From: Stercorarius parasiticus
Taxonomy: Eukaryota; Chordata; Aves; Charadriiformes; Stercorariidae
NCBI GenBank assembly: GCA_013396915.1
Contig: VWZL01000360.1
Coordinates: 1,228,784-1,292,783 of the forward strand
Length of the DNA: 64,000 bases
Direction: 5' to 3'
Shown here: positions 1 to 25,300 of the stretch, piece after piece
Layout: every line of letters starts with the position of its first letter
Numbering within the stretch: position 1 is the first letter of the stretch
The notes under the pieces: model-generated
Told to the model about the DNA's origin: nothing
Seen by the model: only the letters and a program-made list of their open reading frames with translations
The model's database searches: none
Made by a program: the position numbers and the translations under genes

Positions 1-713
1 AAAGAATTTTAAATTTGAGCTAATAATTAAAATTAAGTACAGAAAATACACTGAAGTATGGCTTTTATGATGAACTTCCAAAGACTTGGGTTTATAATAG
101 CAAAAAAAAAAGTATACTGGTAATCAGGTTTATGTTTATTAAATGGTAGAATTCTAAATGTTGAGATCCTAATAACTTGATCTGCATTAGCTTTTTACTT
201 CCAGTGAAGGAGAAAAACTAGTATCATTGGAGTGCTTGGAGACTGTTTTCTGAAGATTGAGAATCTGGCAATGCAGCATTTTTATGTCGTTTGTTATTAT
301 CTAAGAACCATTTGGTGGCCTATGTAATATAGTAGCAATTAAGTTTTACAGGGTCAGCATCCTCTGTTGCAGTTAATAGATTAATAGTAGTCAGCTATTT
401 AAACAGAAGATAGAAAGTCTGTAAACTGGGAGATGAGTCTGAGTTTTCCAGATGATGTGCTCTGTTGGTTGGATTTTAGTTGAACTCACACTCTTGTTCT
501 GTTGTTGCTTGCTTCCACCATATCAATCCAACACTTGAGTTCTGTGGAAACTGAGAGTGTTGTGAGAATAAAACTTCCACTAAGTTTTACACAATCAATA
601 AGCCTCTTTCCATTGTAACTAACTGAGATGATCAAGATTTGCATAATCTCACAGCACTTTTAATGTGTGTTTTGTTGTTTGTTGTTGGTTTTTTTCTCTT
701 CTGTTGTTCACAG
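1..713 (+). other. B3GALNT2 intron (left edge)
   Basis: Intron sequence 5' of the first visible exon. It is AT-rich and I see no exon, RNA gene or recognisable repeat in it. The upstream B3GALNT2 exons must lie outside the window. Confidence 0.75.
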
Positions 714-11989
<11,276 letters not shown>

Positions 11990-12256
11990 TGGACTTGCCT
12001 TGGAAAACAGGGTAGCATATAATGGTCACAGAAAAGTGTACAGTTGGATTCATTCTTGGAACAGTAAGGAATATTAAGGTATCTTTTAATGTGGGGTTTC
12101 AACTGAAGTATAACAATATTTGCACATCCCTTTTGATAATTACAAGTGGACTGATACTATTCATTTTCTATAGTATGGATGTTGATCTGACAAAAACCAA
12201 AATGTTTAAGATAAAAAATTTACTTTTTATATAAAATCAAAGACCTACTTGTAATT

Positions 12257-12262
12257 AATAAA
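12257..12262 (+). promoter_or_regulatory. B3GALNT2: Candidate proximal poly(A) signal of B3GALNT2
   Basis: AATAAA 268 nt after the stop, followed within about 30 nt by a T/G-rich stretch (gtcttttg). This is the simplest 3' end. Further AATAAA copies on the same strand at 12,724, 14,462 and 14,485 could give longer forms, the last two running into TBCE antisense. Confidence 0.55.
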
Positions 12263-12289
12263 TGCACATAAGAATGCCAACTAGCCTGT

Positions 12290-12975
12290 CTTTTGTAAAT
12301 TAAAGTACTACTGATTTAACTCAGTATAGAGCTGTACCAGGATCCAGTGGAGAGCTGTGCTCAGCACCAGGGCATCTGGTAACTCTTGCTGCAGCAGGTT
12401 CTGAGCTGTCCGAGGGGTTGTCCTCATCTGCGCAGGGGCTGGGACAGCTCGGGGTTAGGATTTTATGTTTAGTTTGTTTATACCATTGTTATTTTTGGAT
12501 AAAAACAATATCAAAGTTTGCTTATACCAAATCTTGAAGTACTGCAAACTTGGCCTGATTAGGAGGGATTTCGGGTAGTTCAATGTGTTATTAGGTATGA
12601 ATCTGAGGGTACACAACTGAAAGTAAGATTGAGGAACAGCACACTAAATGTAAAACAAAAAGCAATGCCTTGCAGTATGCTGAGAACTTATTTATGCTGT
12701 GGTATGTTAACGCTGTAGGGTAGAATAAAGGTATGTCAGATTTTGACCTCGAATAGTCTAAGGCTGTGTAGAAACTTCTACAATTACTGCTGTTTTACTT
12801 TGGTTTGCTTTAAGGTCTTTGGAAGTAGGCGCAAACAAAAAGAGCAAGTAGCCTCTTTCAGTGCAGCACTAGTTTTGTCCTGTTATACGCAAAGAGATCA
12901 CAACTAAATCACGTACTCAGTGCAGTAAAACAAATTCTCACCACTGCAGTGGCAAGGTAGTATGAAATCTCAGCA
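12290..12975. other. Convergent intergenic spacer between B3GALNT2 and TBCE 3' ends
   Basis: About 700 bp between the two proximal poly(A) signals. A GC-richer block at about 12,330-12,450 stands out from the AT-rich surroundings, but I do not recognise it. No gene seen. Confidence 0.5.
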
Positions 12976-12992
12976 AAAGGCTTACCTTCAGT

Positions 12993-12998
12993 TTTATT
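12993..12998 (-). promoter_or_regulatory. TBCE: Candidate poly(A) signal of TBCE
   Basis: TTTATT on +, so AATAAA on -, 252 nt beyond the TBCE stop codon. It is the nearest canonical signal and would give a short 3'UTR ending near 12,975. Confidence 0.55.
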
Positions 12999-13250
12999 AA
13001 ATGAAGCATTTAAGCACTATTTGGTATCTGTCAAGTAAGACAATTCAGCCAAAAGCAAATGCTTTTATGGAGACTGACGATTAAGTGTAGGAGCTGAAAG
13101 TATTGTTGTATAGCCCTCTGGTGCCCCGTATGAAATTCACATTCTCCCATACGTGTGTTCAGACACAGTCCGTACTGTCTGTGGGCAGCCTGTAACTCTT
13201 CTGCAGTTCCAGGGTTGGCTTTTCCTTCAGTCTATCGAGAGAGTCCCTTC

Positions 13251-13343
13251 TTACCACCGTACTAACATACAGTCTCCATTTTCTATCGAGTAAAACTGCA
13301 AAGGCTTTAAGTCGTTGTCTAGTTCAACTTCTTTTCCTTCCAG
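13251..13343 (-). CDS. TBCE: TBCE last coding exon and stop
   Basis: 93 bp. Residues 500-529 plus TAA at 13,253-13,251. Encodes [20 protein letters not shown] then [10 protein letters not shown], identical in length and ending to human TBCE. Acceptor attctag. It is too short to stand out as an ORF but is unambiguous by homology. Confidence 0.95.
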   Translation of the reverse strand: MEGKEVELDNDLKPLQFYSIENGDCMLVRW

Positions 13344-16300
13344 CTAGAATAAGAAAGGAAAAAAAACTGATCAGACTTAAACTGAAATCTCTTCATGTAA
13401 ACCAAATACAGATCAGGCAGTTTTAGTCAGGGAGGATCTGCCATATTACAGGAATGAAATTAGGTCCTAAATTACAGCATGAAGACTGCCCTCCTTAAGT
13501 GAAATCAATTTCGTTAGGTAGTATTTTAGAACAAGCTATTGACCTCTAGCAGTATGCAGTATTTTATTGTTGAATTACCCATTTTTAACTCACTTTAGAA
13601 CTTTCGTAGGACAGTTTCAGTTCTGAACCAGGAATTTTAAGTAGGCGATACAGCAATCCTTTGACCCTCTGAATAGTCATCGACTCTGTCAAGGGGAGAG
13701 AGAGGAAAGTTATTAGAAAAATGCTGCTACTACTGAGCTGTAGCAGAGTACTAGTGTTTCGACTATACTTGCTTATAGCAACAGTGAAAGGCTGTATTGC
13801 TGCTTCAGTTCTAACACTGCAATAATGTCTTTTGTACCTGAAACCGTAACTGCTAATATCAAATTGAAAATGGTTTAATGTCTGGTGGATAGGACAGGAT
13901 ACGCTACTAGGGTTTAAGCGCTTTGATCCCATATACCAAATTAAAGTGTTACGGCTTCATAATTTACCTTTTTTGAGTTTGTATTTACTATGTGCTAAAC
14001 TAAGTGACCTTTGGGACACCTACCAGTCAGGTTCTGACTGCTTGCATCTGGCGACTGTTCCTTGAAGTTTTCATTACCAGAAATTGGCTTTCCCAGCACA
14101 AATAAATGAATGTTAGCGTGGAACTAGTTAATGTAATACCTTTTCTAAGAATGGCACTAGTCCCAACCAAATTGCCAGCAGAGTTGTCGAGTGGTTTATA
14201 TTATGAAGTCAGTTACACAAAGGGATATTTTTTGTAATGGATCTTGAATGAGTAAATGTAGTTTGTTCCATGGGTGATACCAGTGTTTGCAATAGATATA
14301 CTCGATATTTTGGTTGAACTTTCACTTCTTTTGAAGCTTTATCTAAAGGCACAGCAATAGTGAGTTATTCCTGTAATACCACACATTGTACTTAGACAAA
14401 TATTTTTCTATCAAACATTTTTGTAAAAGCTGTATCTATCTGATTTTATGCAACTTGTGATAATAAATGTGATTTTTATTTTAGAATAAAGCTTGAGTAA
14501 GTCTTTTCTCTTAGAATCCATTCTGACACATCTTTCCAAAACATCAGTTTGATTTAGAACAAAGTCTATTCATTATTCTGGTCTCACTACAGGCACTAAA
14601 ACTTCAAAAGACAAATCTGATACAGGTCAGAATGAGATTTCTAACTTAATGTATTAGATACTAGACCTCACTATCTAGAACTGCAGCTATTGATGAGCTC
14701 CTGTAGTTGGCTCTTACAACGTCATGTTCTTGTTATTTGGTTAACACATCCACTAGATTTCATACCAGTTAATTAGCCTTTGATTGCCTCAGACACATTA
14801 ATTATTATGAAACCAGCAGCAGAGACACAGCTTAAGACAAGCATCAGCTTTTAATCTTCAGGCTGGACTGAAAGTAAGTATGAAGATCAGAAAAATAATG
14901 ACGACTTCATTTCTACCTTTGTCATTTCTTTATATGACAGAGTCTTCAGGGGAGAATCTTCAGGAGCTGACAAAGCCAGAGGCAACTGCCATTCTTTAAT
15001 ACAGTTATTTGAAAAAGAGCTACAAATCAACTGCTTAAACACAAGCCAAGACTTCTTACCTGGTAGCTTTTTCTCTACTGGCTTCTGTTCAGGGTTCTCA
15101 GGACATTTAATTGTCAAAGCTTAAGGAAGAAGGGTGAGGCATTAGTGAATGAAGGTTAAACCCTGTTCTGTCAGGAGCACAGAGTCTTGCTAGTCTGTTT
15201 TTATTACAGGTTGTTTCCCCTAGCTCAGCCTGATCTTCTACAAAAGTTAGGATAATAGCCTGTATCTGAGCAGTTAAGATAGCATTTAGTCATCCTCTGC
15301 AAAATTAAAGGTAATTTTACTAAAATAATCAAGTTTTTATTCATCTTTGGTAAATTAGGGAAAATATTTTAAAAGTGACTCCCTAATTCTTAACACCTTT
15401 GTTTGGTCAAAAGGAGTATTTACTTAAAAACAATTTCTAGTTAACTTTTTAAAATAACCTACAGTAGAATGGAAACTGCTTACTCAGTTTAAAGCAGATT
15501 TTTCACCCTCAATGGCTCAAAAGCACATTTTAAGGAAGTTATTAGCCTAATTCTTTTACAGAGATTACAAGACTCATCTTAAAAAAGGTTTCTATTACAT
15601 CTAGCTGACTAGATTTTGTTCTATTTAGTCTTCCACCTAAATGCATTACAATATAATGCCTTAAAATACTATTTTGCTCTTAGAGTAAAAAAAGGTTCAG
15701 TTCTTCTATCAACTGGGAAACAAATCAACTGTAAGGCTGTGCTGTAACATACTTTTTAAATATGTAGACAGCCCCAAATACCAAAGCTACCCATATTTCT
15801 ATTGACTATCCTAAAGTTAAGAAGCTATTAAAAAAATAAATCTGAAAACAGTGCAGCTATTAAGGTTAAAATCTCAAATGTCTTCTGTAGAGAAGCCATT
15901 CACAGTGTCAGAATGGAGTATTGATTACCTCTATTCTCCATTAAGTCTTTATTAAGAAAATCATTCTGCTTGAGGCAGAGGGGGGAAATAAGAGTACACA
16001 GAAGCAGGTATGTAGTCAAACTCATTGATACACACGGTTCAGAGACACAGAATTACAAGCTGGAACTCTGTGATGTCTCAAAGGCTTTTGAACCTTTTGT
16101 TCTCCATATACACCCAGGAACCACTACGCTCATAAAATATTTTAAATGCAGAAGGAAAAATGTTGACCATTTCTGGCCCCTTACTCAGAAGCTGATTTTT
16201 CAGAGTCAAAGGCTGTCGTCCCTTCAGTTCTCCTTCTTCAGGTGCACCATATTCTGTGTGAAGGAAAGGGCATGTAGCCATGAACCCTTCAAAGACTAAA

Positions 16301-19300
16301 ACCCACCAGTAGCCCTGAGAGCACTGTGGTGTTGGATGAGGCCCAAGCCTGCTGCCTCAGTTCCCTGGGCAGCTAGGACACTGAGCATAGAAGGCAGAAG
16401 GCTCCTGTAACCCTAAGTGCTGCAGACATGAGCCCTGATGAACTGCTAGAGCATTTTGGAGGATGCGCAGGCATATGGGATGGGGTGGAGTAGGTGACAG
16501 GCACATGGAGGCACTGCTCAACGTTCCCCCTTTAAAAAAGCCCCAGTTGGAGAAGCTGCTGCCTGCTCACCAGTAGGGTTAAGGGGCAGATGCTCCGGGG
16601 GTCATCCCTGAGGCAATGAGCCCAAGCTCCTGAGGCAGCAGTGCCCGGAAGGGCGCAGTACTATGCGGATGCCCTGCAGAAGCAAAAGCCGTTTGCTCTG
16701 CCAACGGGTGGGCTCTCCTAAGGCAGGAGAAGCACAAGGAAAAAGCATCAAGGGGAAGGCAAACTGAAGAGAGACTGAAGCAGTGCTACCACAATGCCAG
16801 AAGTGGGGAAATGCTAATTTTACCGTACGTGTACTTACTAAGACAAAGCGATGGGTATCTGGGATGGGCAGCAAGAAATTCTTCACTTGGTTTGTTCTTC
16901 TCTGGGTTCCAATTCCCACCAGCTGCTAACCAGTCATTTCCAAATATTTTGCGATAATCAAGCTCTGCTCCTTTTCTTTCAGCAGGAAGGATCTGTACTG
17001 ACACAGAAATGGCACGTAATATAGTTATACAACTTTCCAGAGAACAAAATCCAATTAACGACACTGTCTCCTTGCTTTTACTTCAGTATGTTTTAATGCT
17101 ACCAAGAATCTTACAAACCCTATCTCCAAGTACTGACTAATCCATATATTCAGTACATTATAAAGCTATTAAGAATCTTACAACCCTACTTCCAGGTACC
17201 GACTAATCCATAAATGAATATCTAAGCAAAGACATTACTGTATACGACGACGTGAGGATTTTTTTTGTAGCTATGGAACAGATGCTGCTTCTGCTCTCTT
17301 TTATGATAAACATTTGCTGAAAGTTTGATTTGGTTTAGATAATGCTATTTTCCTATTACAGAAGGGTAATGCCTGTATTACTGTCACTGCAACACATACA
17401 ACTATATGCTGCCTTTTCTTTATTTTTGGCCGGAGTATGGTTTTCATTAACAGTCCTGCAACTTCAACACGCCTCCGGCACTTGGAAAAAACCACCATTA
17501 CTCCATCTTGCCCTAGTCCCTGCTGAGTTTGCAGCCTTCACAAACAGGGCAGGATCTTGTCACCCTACTGAGTACCCCAGTGACCAGGTGATGGAATAGT
17601 CGGCACTTTACTTTTCCTACACCCAAACTAACAGGAATCTTAAAAGAAATTGAAAACAATTTCTCAGGCAATGATTTAATCTTTTCCCCCAGATTCATGC
17701 AATTTGTTGAAATATCACGTACCTCAGACTTGTTCAAAACCTCCAGTTGACTTATCTTGGCAATAATTAGCTGTCTTAGGGTCTCTGGGTTCTTCTCTGT
17801 GTCCATGAAAGGGTTATTGTGACACTGCAGTGACCGCAAACTTGGCAGTTTATCAAGCTCATTGATAGATGACCACTGAAATGGAAGGGAACAGTCTTTT
17901 GAGGAAACATAAAACTTACTTCATTTCAGAACAATACACAGTAAGATTGACTTTTCCTGTACAATGACCATGACTGAAACTATTCTTTTGGACGGCAGAA
18001 CCAAGTGCTTTCATCCTGTTCATCTAGCTAAGGAGAAAAAACGCATTACATTTAAGTAAATTAAAAAAACCCCAACAAACAAATGAGGAACTACTCAGCA
18101 TTTTAGATCATTAGAATTCTGCGAGATGAATGAGGTAGCAGAGGGATATGACTAGCTACTGTAAACACGTTTAACTGAGGCACTAAGAAATGTTTTTAAA
18201 TTATGCCTCTGTGTTGATCAAAATATTCAATAGTTGCCTCAGGATCTTACACGTACAATCAAAGAAATTTTAAAAAAGCGAAGTGCAAGTTACTCTTAAA
18301 CAAAGATGCGTGTATTTACAAAATGTGAAACTACCACAGTCTAACCTACCTGGGATACTTTATTGTCATTTATTGCAAGGCATTTTAGTGAAGGAAACAT
18401 TTGAGTCTTGCATCCTAGGAAAAAGAGTATACATTTACAAGACAACAGTGAAAACTTTAATGAAACAGAATTATAAAGCTATAAATACATTCTTTTACAT
18501 ACCAAATCCAGCATCAGGAAACTGTATAGAAGATATTCCAGTGTTTCTAAGTATTAGCTGTTCTAATCTGAAATTTAATAGATATGATGATTACTGTACA
18601 CGGCATGCAGAGTTTTTTGTAAAGAAATATTGTTGTCCCAAAGCCACCTCAATTTTTTTAAAAACAAAGATCTAATGAACTTTTGACATAATGTATAATC
18701 ACTGACAAATGAACAGCAACTTCGCAGACAGTACCCAGACTTCAGCAGAGTCTTCAAGGAATCAGTTTTTCAGAGAATAAGTGCAATAATTTCAAGCTTT
18801 CAAAATGGCTCCCGGATTTAAATGGTGTGATTTTCCAAATGATTTTTTTTAAATAGCTTGTGGCTATTTAAAATCATGGCTGCTATTTTGGGTACAGTGC
18901 AAGATAATAATTTGACAAATTAGCAAAACTATTGTATTAGTCCCACAGTTTTCCAGTTGCTGTAATTGAAGTTCTTAAGGAACACACACCTCCTTTCCCT
19001 GGATGGTGACGCCAAAGCAAGGAGTCAGAGCTCAGGCCTGTGACTACCATAAAGACGGTGCTATTGAGAGTGCAGTAAACCAGAAGAATCTGTGTTAATC
19101 AAGCCATTAATCAAGTGCAGATGGGAGAGACATGGAAGAATCATCACCACCCTTTTTTACCTCCCTCCAACCCCTCTTTGTTTTGCTCTCTTTACAAAGG
19201 ACAAATAAGTAGGTGGCACGGGTATGTAAAGTGCTCATGGCAAGTGTCCATCACCAGCGATCTTCAGTGTGTCGGCCTCAGGAGTGACACCTGCCAACAA

Positions 19301-22300
19301 ACTGCCCCCAACAGCTCTCTGCAGGCTCCAGCGACCCTGAGCTGGCTGTGCAGCTACTGAGGCACCTGCATTACACTGTCATGGTCAGAAAACCACTTCC
19401 ATAGCTCCTTTGCTTTGGCACTCCACACAAACTCTACAGTCCTGTCACCTCGGATAAAACCCTGTGCGTACTAATATATAAAGAACTTAGTAATGTGATA
19501 AACCACTTTTGTTTCATAACTGTATAATAAAAACCTAGTAACGTACAGCTTAAGAATGTGTTACTATACAACAAAAATAAGATTATACTAGAATAGCTCA
19601 ATTAAATAATTCAGTTTGTCTCTTGAAGAGGGCAAAATGCCTCTATTTCAAGGTACCACGAATCTTCCATGCAACATCAATACCATCATATTTCAGTCAA
19701 CAAAGACTAGGGAGGTGAATATCCAGGACAAAGAATTCCCATCAAATTTGTTTAACGGCTACCTGGGGAGATGTGCTATTAGATGCAGCTGATTTCCATC
19801 CAATAACTGGTTGTCTGAAAGGTCTAACAGCTTCAGGGTCTGCAGGACATTATCAGGCCTGCCACATTGGGAAGAAACAAACACAAACGCAGAACATTTA
19901 AAGTTATTTGTTAATGAAAACACTGATTTTCTAAGTATATAACTGCATGCAAATAGTTGTGTACATTTATAAATGTCGTGAAGTACATCACGTGAAGTTT
20001 GCATCATTTATTTTACAATTAAATCATGGTGATGTAAACATTACAGGAACGTAACTTTATCTGCTATATAACTTTGCAGTGCATCAGTCACGAACGACTG
20101 ACTTATATTACTCCTCTTACCTTTCCAACACTGTAATATTATTAGAAGTAAGGTACAATTCTTCAAGTGCTGGCCATCCTGGAGCACAAAGAAGAACCTA
20201 AGGGCAAAACTTCATTTAATATAACAAAAGTTGGGATAAACTATTCCAGAAACTATACTTTAAGCAGATTTCCTCAGAACGTGTTTAGAACAAGCCATAG
20301 CTCCCAAAACCAGAGAAACAAGTATTATGGATTGCCTGGCCCTCCCTTTCTTCCAGCTGGCTCTTTACTGTGTCTGGATCTACCAGCACAGGTGACATCA
20401 GAGGGGTCCTGAGGTCCAGGCTTGAGGCTGGGAGCTGCCAGACCTCAGACTGGGTGACCTGGAAACTGAGTTTATTTTATTCAATAAGGTTGGGAGTGAT
20501 CAGATTTTCCCTACAATGAGGTAAGGAAACGGCAGGATATACTCAACTGCTGAAGTTCTAGAACTTCTGCACATGTCATCAGGTCTGACAGGCTTTTTAA
20601 ATGTCTTAATTTATCAGAGCTTGAAGACGACTTTGTCATGGGACTGTGCCAGCACAGGAAACCACTAAAACTTAGAATCGCATTAAGTCAACACATATCC
20701 CAAAGTTTTCAAGTACCCTAAAGAAAATAAATTAATTCAAAAAGGCTACAAATCGAACAAAGAGGCATTTGTTCTAAATCTTATGTCCTGAAATTACATT
20801 AAAAAAATATTCTTTTACTTTATAAAGATTTATTTTTTGCAAACATCTATAGTAGATAACTTTTAAAAATAGACACTTATTACAAAGCGGTAGAAATTGC
20901 TGGCATAAACCCCAGTTTTGCAATTGTGACAGCGTCAAAAATTTTGCAGTTCTAGCAGATAAGAGTTCCATAAGCACTGGAACTGACTGGTTTTCTATAG
21001 CTTTGTCCCTGTGAGTCGCAATTTATTTTTTTTTGCTGAGTTTTTTCTTGTGTGCATTCTCCAGAGTCAAATTAAGCGTGAGCTCATCCTGCTACTCCTT
21101 CCTTGGTTAGGAGGGCCTCTTTCCTCCACCTACATTCCTATTTTCTTGGAACTTGTAGGTAATACGTTATTTTTAAGGCCCCACCTCTTTTCAAAATGTG
21201 TTTGAAATTGGTTAGCGGATTCAAAGTTTTTGAGGTGCAAGAGCACAGACATACGCATGCACAGCGTAATGGCCCAAAGCTTGTTTCTACAAGAGGTTAC
21301 AAAGGTTGCAAAGCAGTAAAGTTCAGAGATGTGCACAATCAAATTCAACTTTTTATGTATACAGCTAACCGATTCTCCTATAAACATCCACTCTCCTAGA
21401 CACCAAAAAGCCTCCTTCATCAACTATTCTTCATTCTGTTACAGCTGTATGAAGTTATACAGCTGGATGTATACATAACTGTTTCATTATATGTACAATA
21501 TGAAATATTAACACTGAGATCTCTTCAAGTAGCAGCATATGATTTGGGGCTCAACTGCTTCACACCCAAAAATATGAAACATCACCCTGCTGCCGTATCT
21601 GTAACAGAGGGAAACTTCCAAACTCAGATGTAACAACTTTTCCTGCTCCAGAGCACCAGTGGGAAACACCAATATTTTATCTCTTTAATTTGGATACTGT
21701 TTCCCTCTGTCAACAAGAAAGATGAAAACAGTTTATCTATTGGCGATGAGGAAGCATGAAAAGAAGCCTGCAGAGTCAAGAGAAATTAGGTGCACCTTCA
21801 CTACAGAGAACCTTCGGGGGATTCCTCCACAAAAGCCCTGTGTTGTGATGGATGGAAGAAAAAAACTGCACAAAACTGAAGTATGAGAAGACTTCTCAAT
21901 AGACTGACCAAATGATTGGAAAATTGCCAAACCAAACGACAGTCACAAAACAATTATGAGAAATTCAAATTGCCGAATTTTTAACTATCACTTAAAACAG
22001 CTTCCATACAGAAATAAAAATTCACAGATCTGACACCGAATTAACACTAAGGAAAGGCCGGGGGCTTGCTGTGGATAGCTGGTGGGGAGGCTGGGATGAA
22101 TAGCCAGTGGAGTAGCCACTGCCGATCAAAAAAGAAAAATGTAAGTCCAAGACCTATTGCAAATGAAATAAAGACAACAACAAACAACTGTCACCATCTA
22201 AGTCCCTGATGTTCCTCTGTTTTCAGTCTCTTTACCCCAGGAAGCAAATAATATACATGGGAAAGGCACAAAGAAGCTTAACAAGAATCATCAAAGCTAT

Positions 22301-25300
22301 GAAACAGAGAATACCTGTCCTCAGTTACTTGCATATAAAATATTGGGAATCATTAAATTAAATTATTAGGCAGCAAGATCAAAACCAAAAAGGGTATCTT
22401 GTCATACAGCACATAATTAAACTGATGCTAAAAGACGATGATATAAAATTTTTCAAATGAGTTCTTAATACAGTTAGATAAATCATGAAACAAAAAATCC
22501 ACAAAGATTAATTAAATACAGATATGTAGTCTCCAGCTCAGGAAGCCCCAGAACTCCAGATTACTCTATAAGAAGCTCTTACCATATGCCTGCCTTTTGC
22601 CTAGAATTTTTCCTAACTAGCTGCTACTTGTCAGTGTCAGAAACACGATCCTGCACCTCTGCTCTAACCCAGATTTTTCTTTCACCCTGTACAATAGTAG
22701 ATTATTTTATAAATATAAGATCTTAGTTTGAAAACAGAATGACAAATATAACATTATGATCTAAATGCTGAATAAGAAAAAAATGTTTTTGGAGCCATAA
22801 ATGTGAATTTATTACTCTCAAATGCATTAATTCAATTTCTAAGTCAATGGGTTCTAACTGTAAGATATTTTACAGGACATGTTTCCCCCTTGAAGATTAT
22901 GTGTTATATTTTGAATATTAATTGACAATTATATAGTAATAAGCTCTTTTACTGATATATTAATAGAAATCTCAGATGTATTCAGTTATATGCATATACT
23001 ATACTAATGAAAGAACTTATATTATACTCCAGCTGCTTCCTCTTGACTTGATAATTTACAGATGTAGATGAAGTTAAATGTTTCTTATTAGACTCCTATG
23101 CCAATGGAACTTCCTACATTATGTAGGACTGTGTTAGTTACTAAGTAATTAACACGGTTACACCACAGCACCTTTTCTAAGGATAATTACATTTCAGTAG
23201 AATAATATAATGCATAAATGTTTATTGTGCTTTACTTGCCTCAAAAACCTAACAATATAAATAAAAACAAAACCAGGAAAGGCTATTACCTCTGCCCACG
23301 TTATCTCAGTTTGATTAAGTGCCAGAATCCTCAATTTTGAAAACGCACTGGATACAGAAGTTGATGTAGACGGAAATTTCATTTTGTTTTCACTGTGTAA
23401 AAAGAATAATTATTAGCATAATGAAAAATTGCATTTATTTAAGTCACTAATTTGGAATTATGTATTAAAGACAAAACCAATTTGCACAAAAAAATTTAAG
23501 AAGTCACTGCCAAGGTATCACATATTTTAAAATATTATAAAATATCCTTCTAGTTATATTCAAACGTACTCTTACTGAATTTACTTTCCTATTTCATTAA
23601 TGCATATTTTTTCATCTGTGGCTTCCTTCCTCCCTTTTCTTCCCCTAAATTTTGAATATGGAAAGAATGATTTTCATTAATATTAAATGAAACAAAGTCA
23701 GATTTTGGGCTTAAACTCCTTAGTGTTGATTGGAAATAAAGAAAGAGCCTACATGACTATCCAGACCCCACCAAAGCGAAAGGATGTAAATTCCACTCTC
23801 AATAGCAAAATATCACTATAAAATAGTTAAAAGATTCTCAAATCTGCAGTCTTCAAATTAGTTTTCACTACTCACCCCCAAACAAAAGTTTTTACTTCTC
23901 TCCTAAGGTATGATCAACCTGCATATTATGATAAACATTTCTCAGTGTAGTTTCACTTACATACTTATGGGTTAAATTTCCCCATTTAAACAAGCTCTTA
24001 GAAAGCTGTTGGATGGCTAATGGCTTTCATTCCTCTTCCAACATTCCTTGCACAAAAAATTCAGTAACAGACTTAGCTGCTAATGTCTTTCTTTTTTAAA
24101 GTAAACAGAAGGTCAAAACAATAAAAAGCAAATTCAGATGATTTCGGTTTGTAGTCATAAGTGTCAGATTCCAGCATCAATCCCATTTTGCTTTCCAATT
24201 TTATCACAATAACTTCTGAAAACCGTTCAGTCTAGACTACACTTCTCAACAACGAAAAACTGAAAAAAATATTCTAGGGCGATTAAAATAAATTCTCTGT
24301 GTATTCATGCATTCTGATAATAACTCATGACAACATATGCTCTAGGCAAAGTTAGATTTACAAATAGCACCCAGGTTGCAAACAGCTGTTCAGTGCTAAA
24401 TATTGAAGAAAATGGAACACCTACAACTATTTAAAAAATGCATTTTTGAAACATTAACTATAAGAACAAATACAAAACCTGGGGTCACTTTGTTACTAAA
24501 TTAACTTGGCATTTATTTCAGTCTAGCTTACATCACTTTCAATTGTTGTAGCTATATTGTGTGTACTGTACAATGAAGGCTTTGGGAGCTGCTAATCTCA
24601 GCACAGATGTCCAAGACTCTAAAAAAAAAAGCTGTATTTTGGGTTTCTACCTTCAGTCCTATTGCCCTGCTGCTATCTTCAATGACTAGTATGACTTCCA
24701 AAACAGCTGAACAACTCTGCCTAAAGAGTCACCAGTCAAGGTGTTAACCTTGACAATAAAATAAACTTCCTAAAGTTGCAGCTATAACATTAACTTCTCA
24801 AAATTAGTGGTTTAGGCTGCTACCTATTTACAAACTTTAATCCACAGTGTTAGCTTATGCCAGAAAATTATTCTGACGTGAGCCAGCTACAGTGTATAGC
24901 TGTGTACTAGAAGTGTTCTTTATTTCAAAATTATTTTGTGAAATATTTCTTGTTTTGATGGAATTGCAGCTTTACGTAACAACATCCTCCCTCCTTTTCC
25001 AGTGTCATCACTGTACAAGAGATTTTTCTCTAGATTTGTCACCACAATCCACAATTCTTATCAGCATCATTTCAGGATAGGAATAGAACGGGTCTTAGGA
25101 TAACTTAAGGTTTGATTAAAGAATTATGGATATTTCAGTCTGGTGTCAAGACGCTGTTGGTAAAGCACAATTCTTAAACAAAAGTGGGCTCCTACATAAA
25201 GACTTGCTTGGGCAGTCAGAATATATCAAGAATAATGAAAAACAGAGATAAAGTCTTAAGACACTTGGAATGACACTAAAAGAAAATGAAAATATATTTA

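Noticed and set aside
20121..20178. Shorter version of TBCE exon 7 using the ctccag acceptor
   Set aside because: It would shift the frame by 19 nt relative to exon 6 and drop VLLCAPG, which matches human VLRCVAG.
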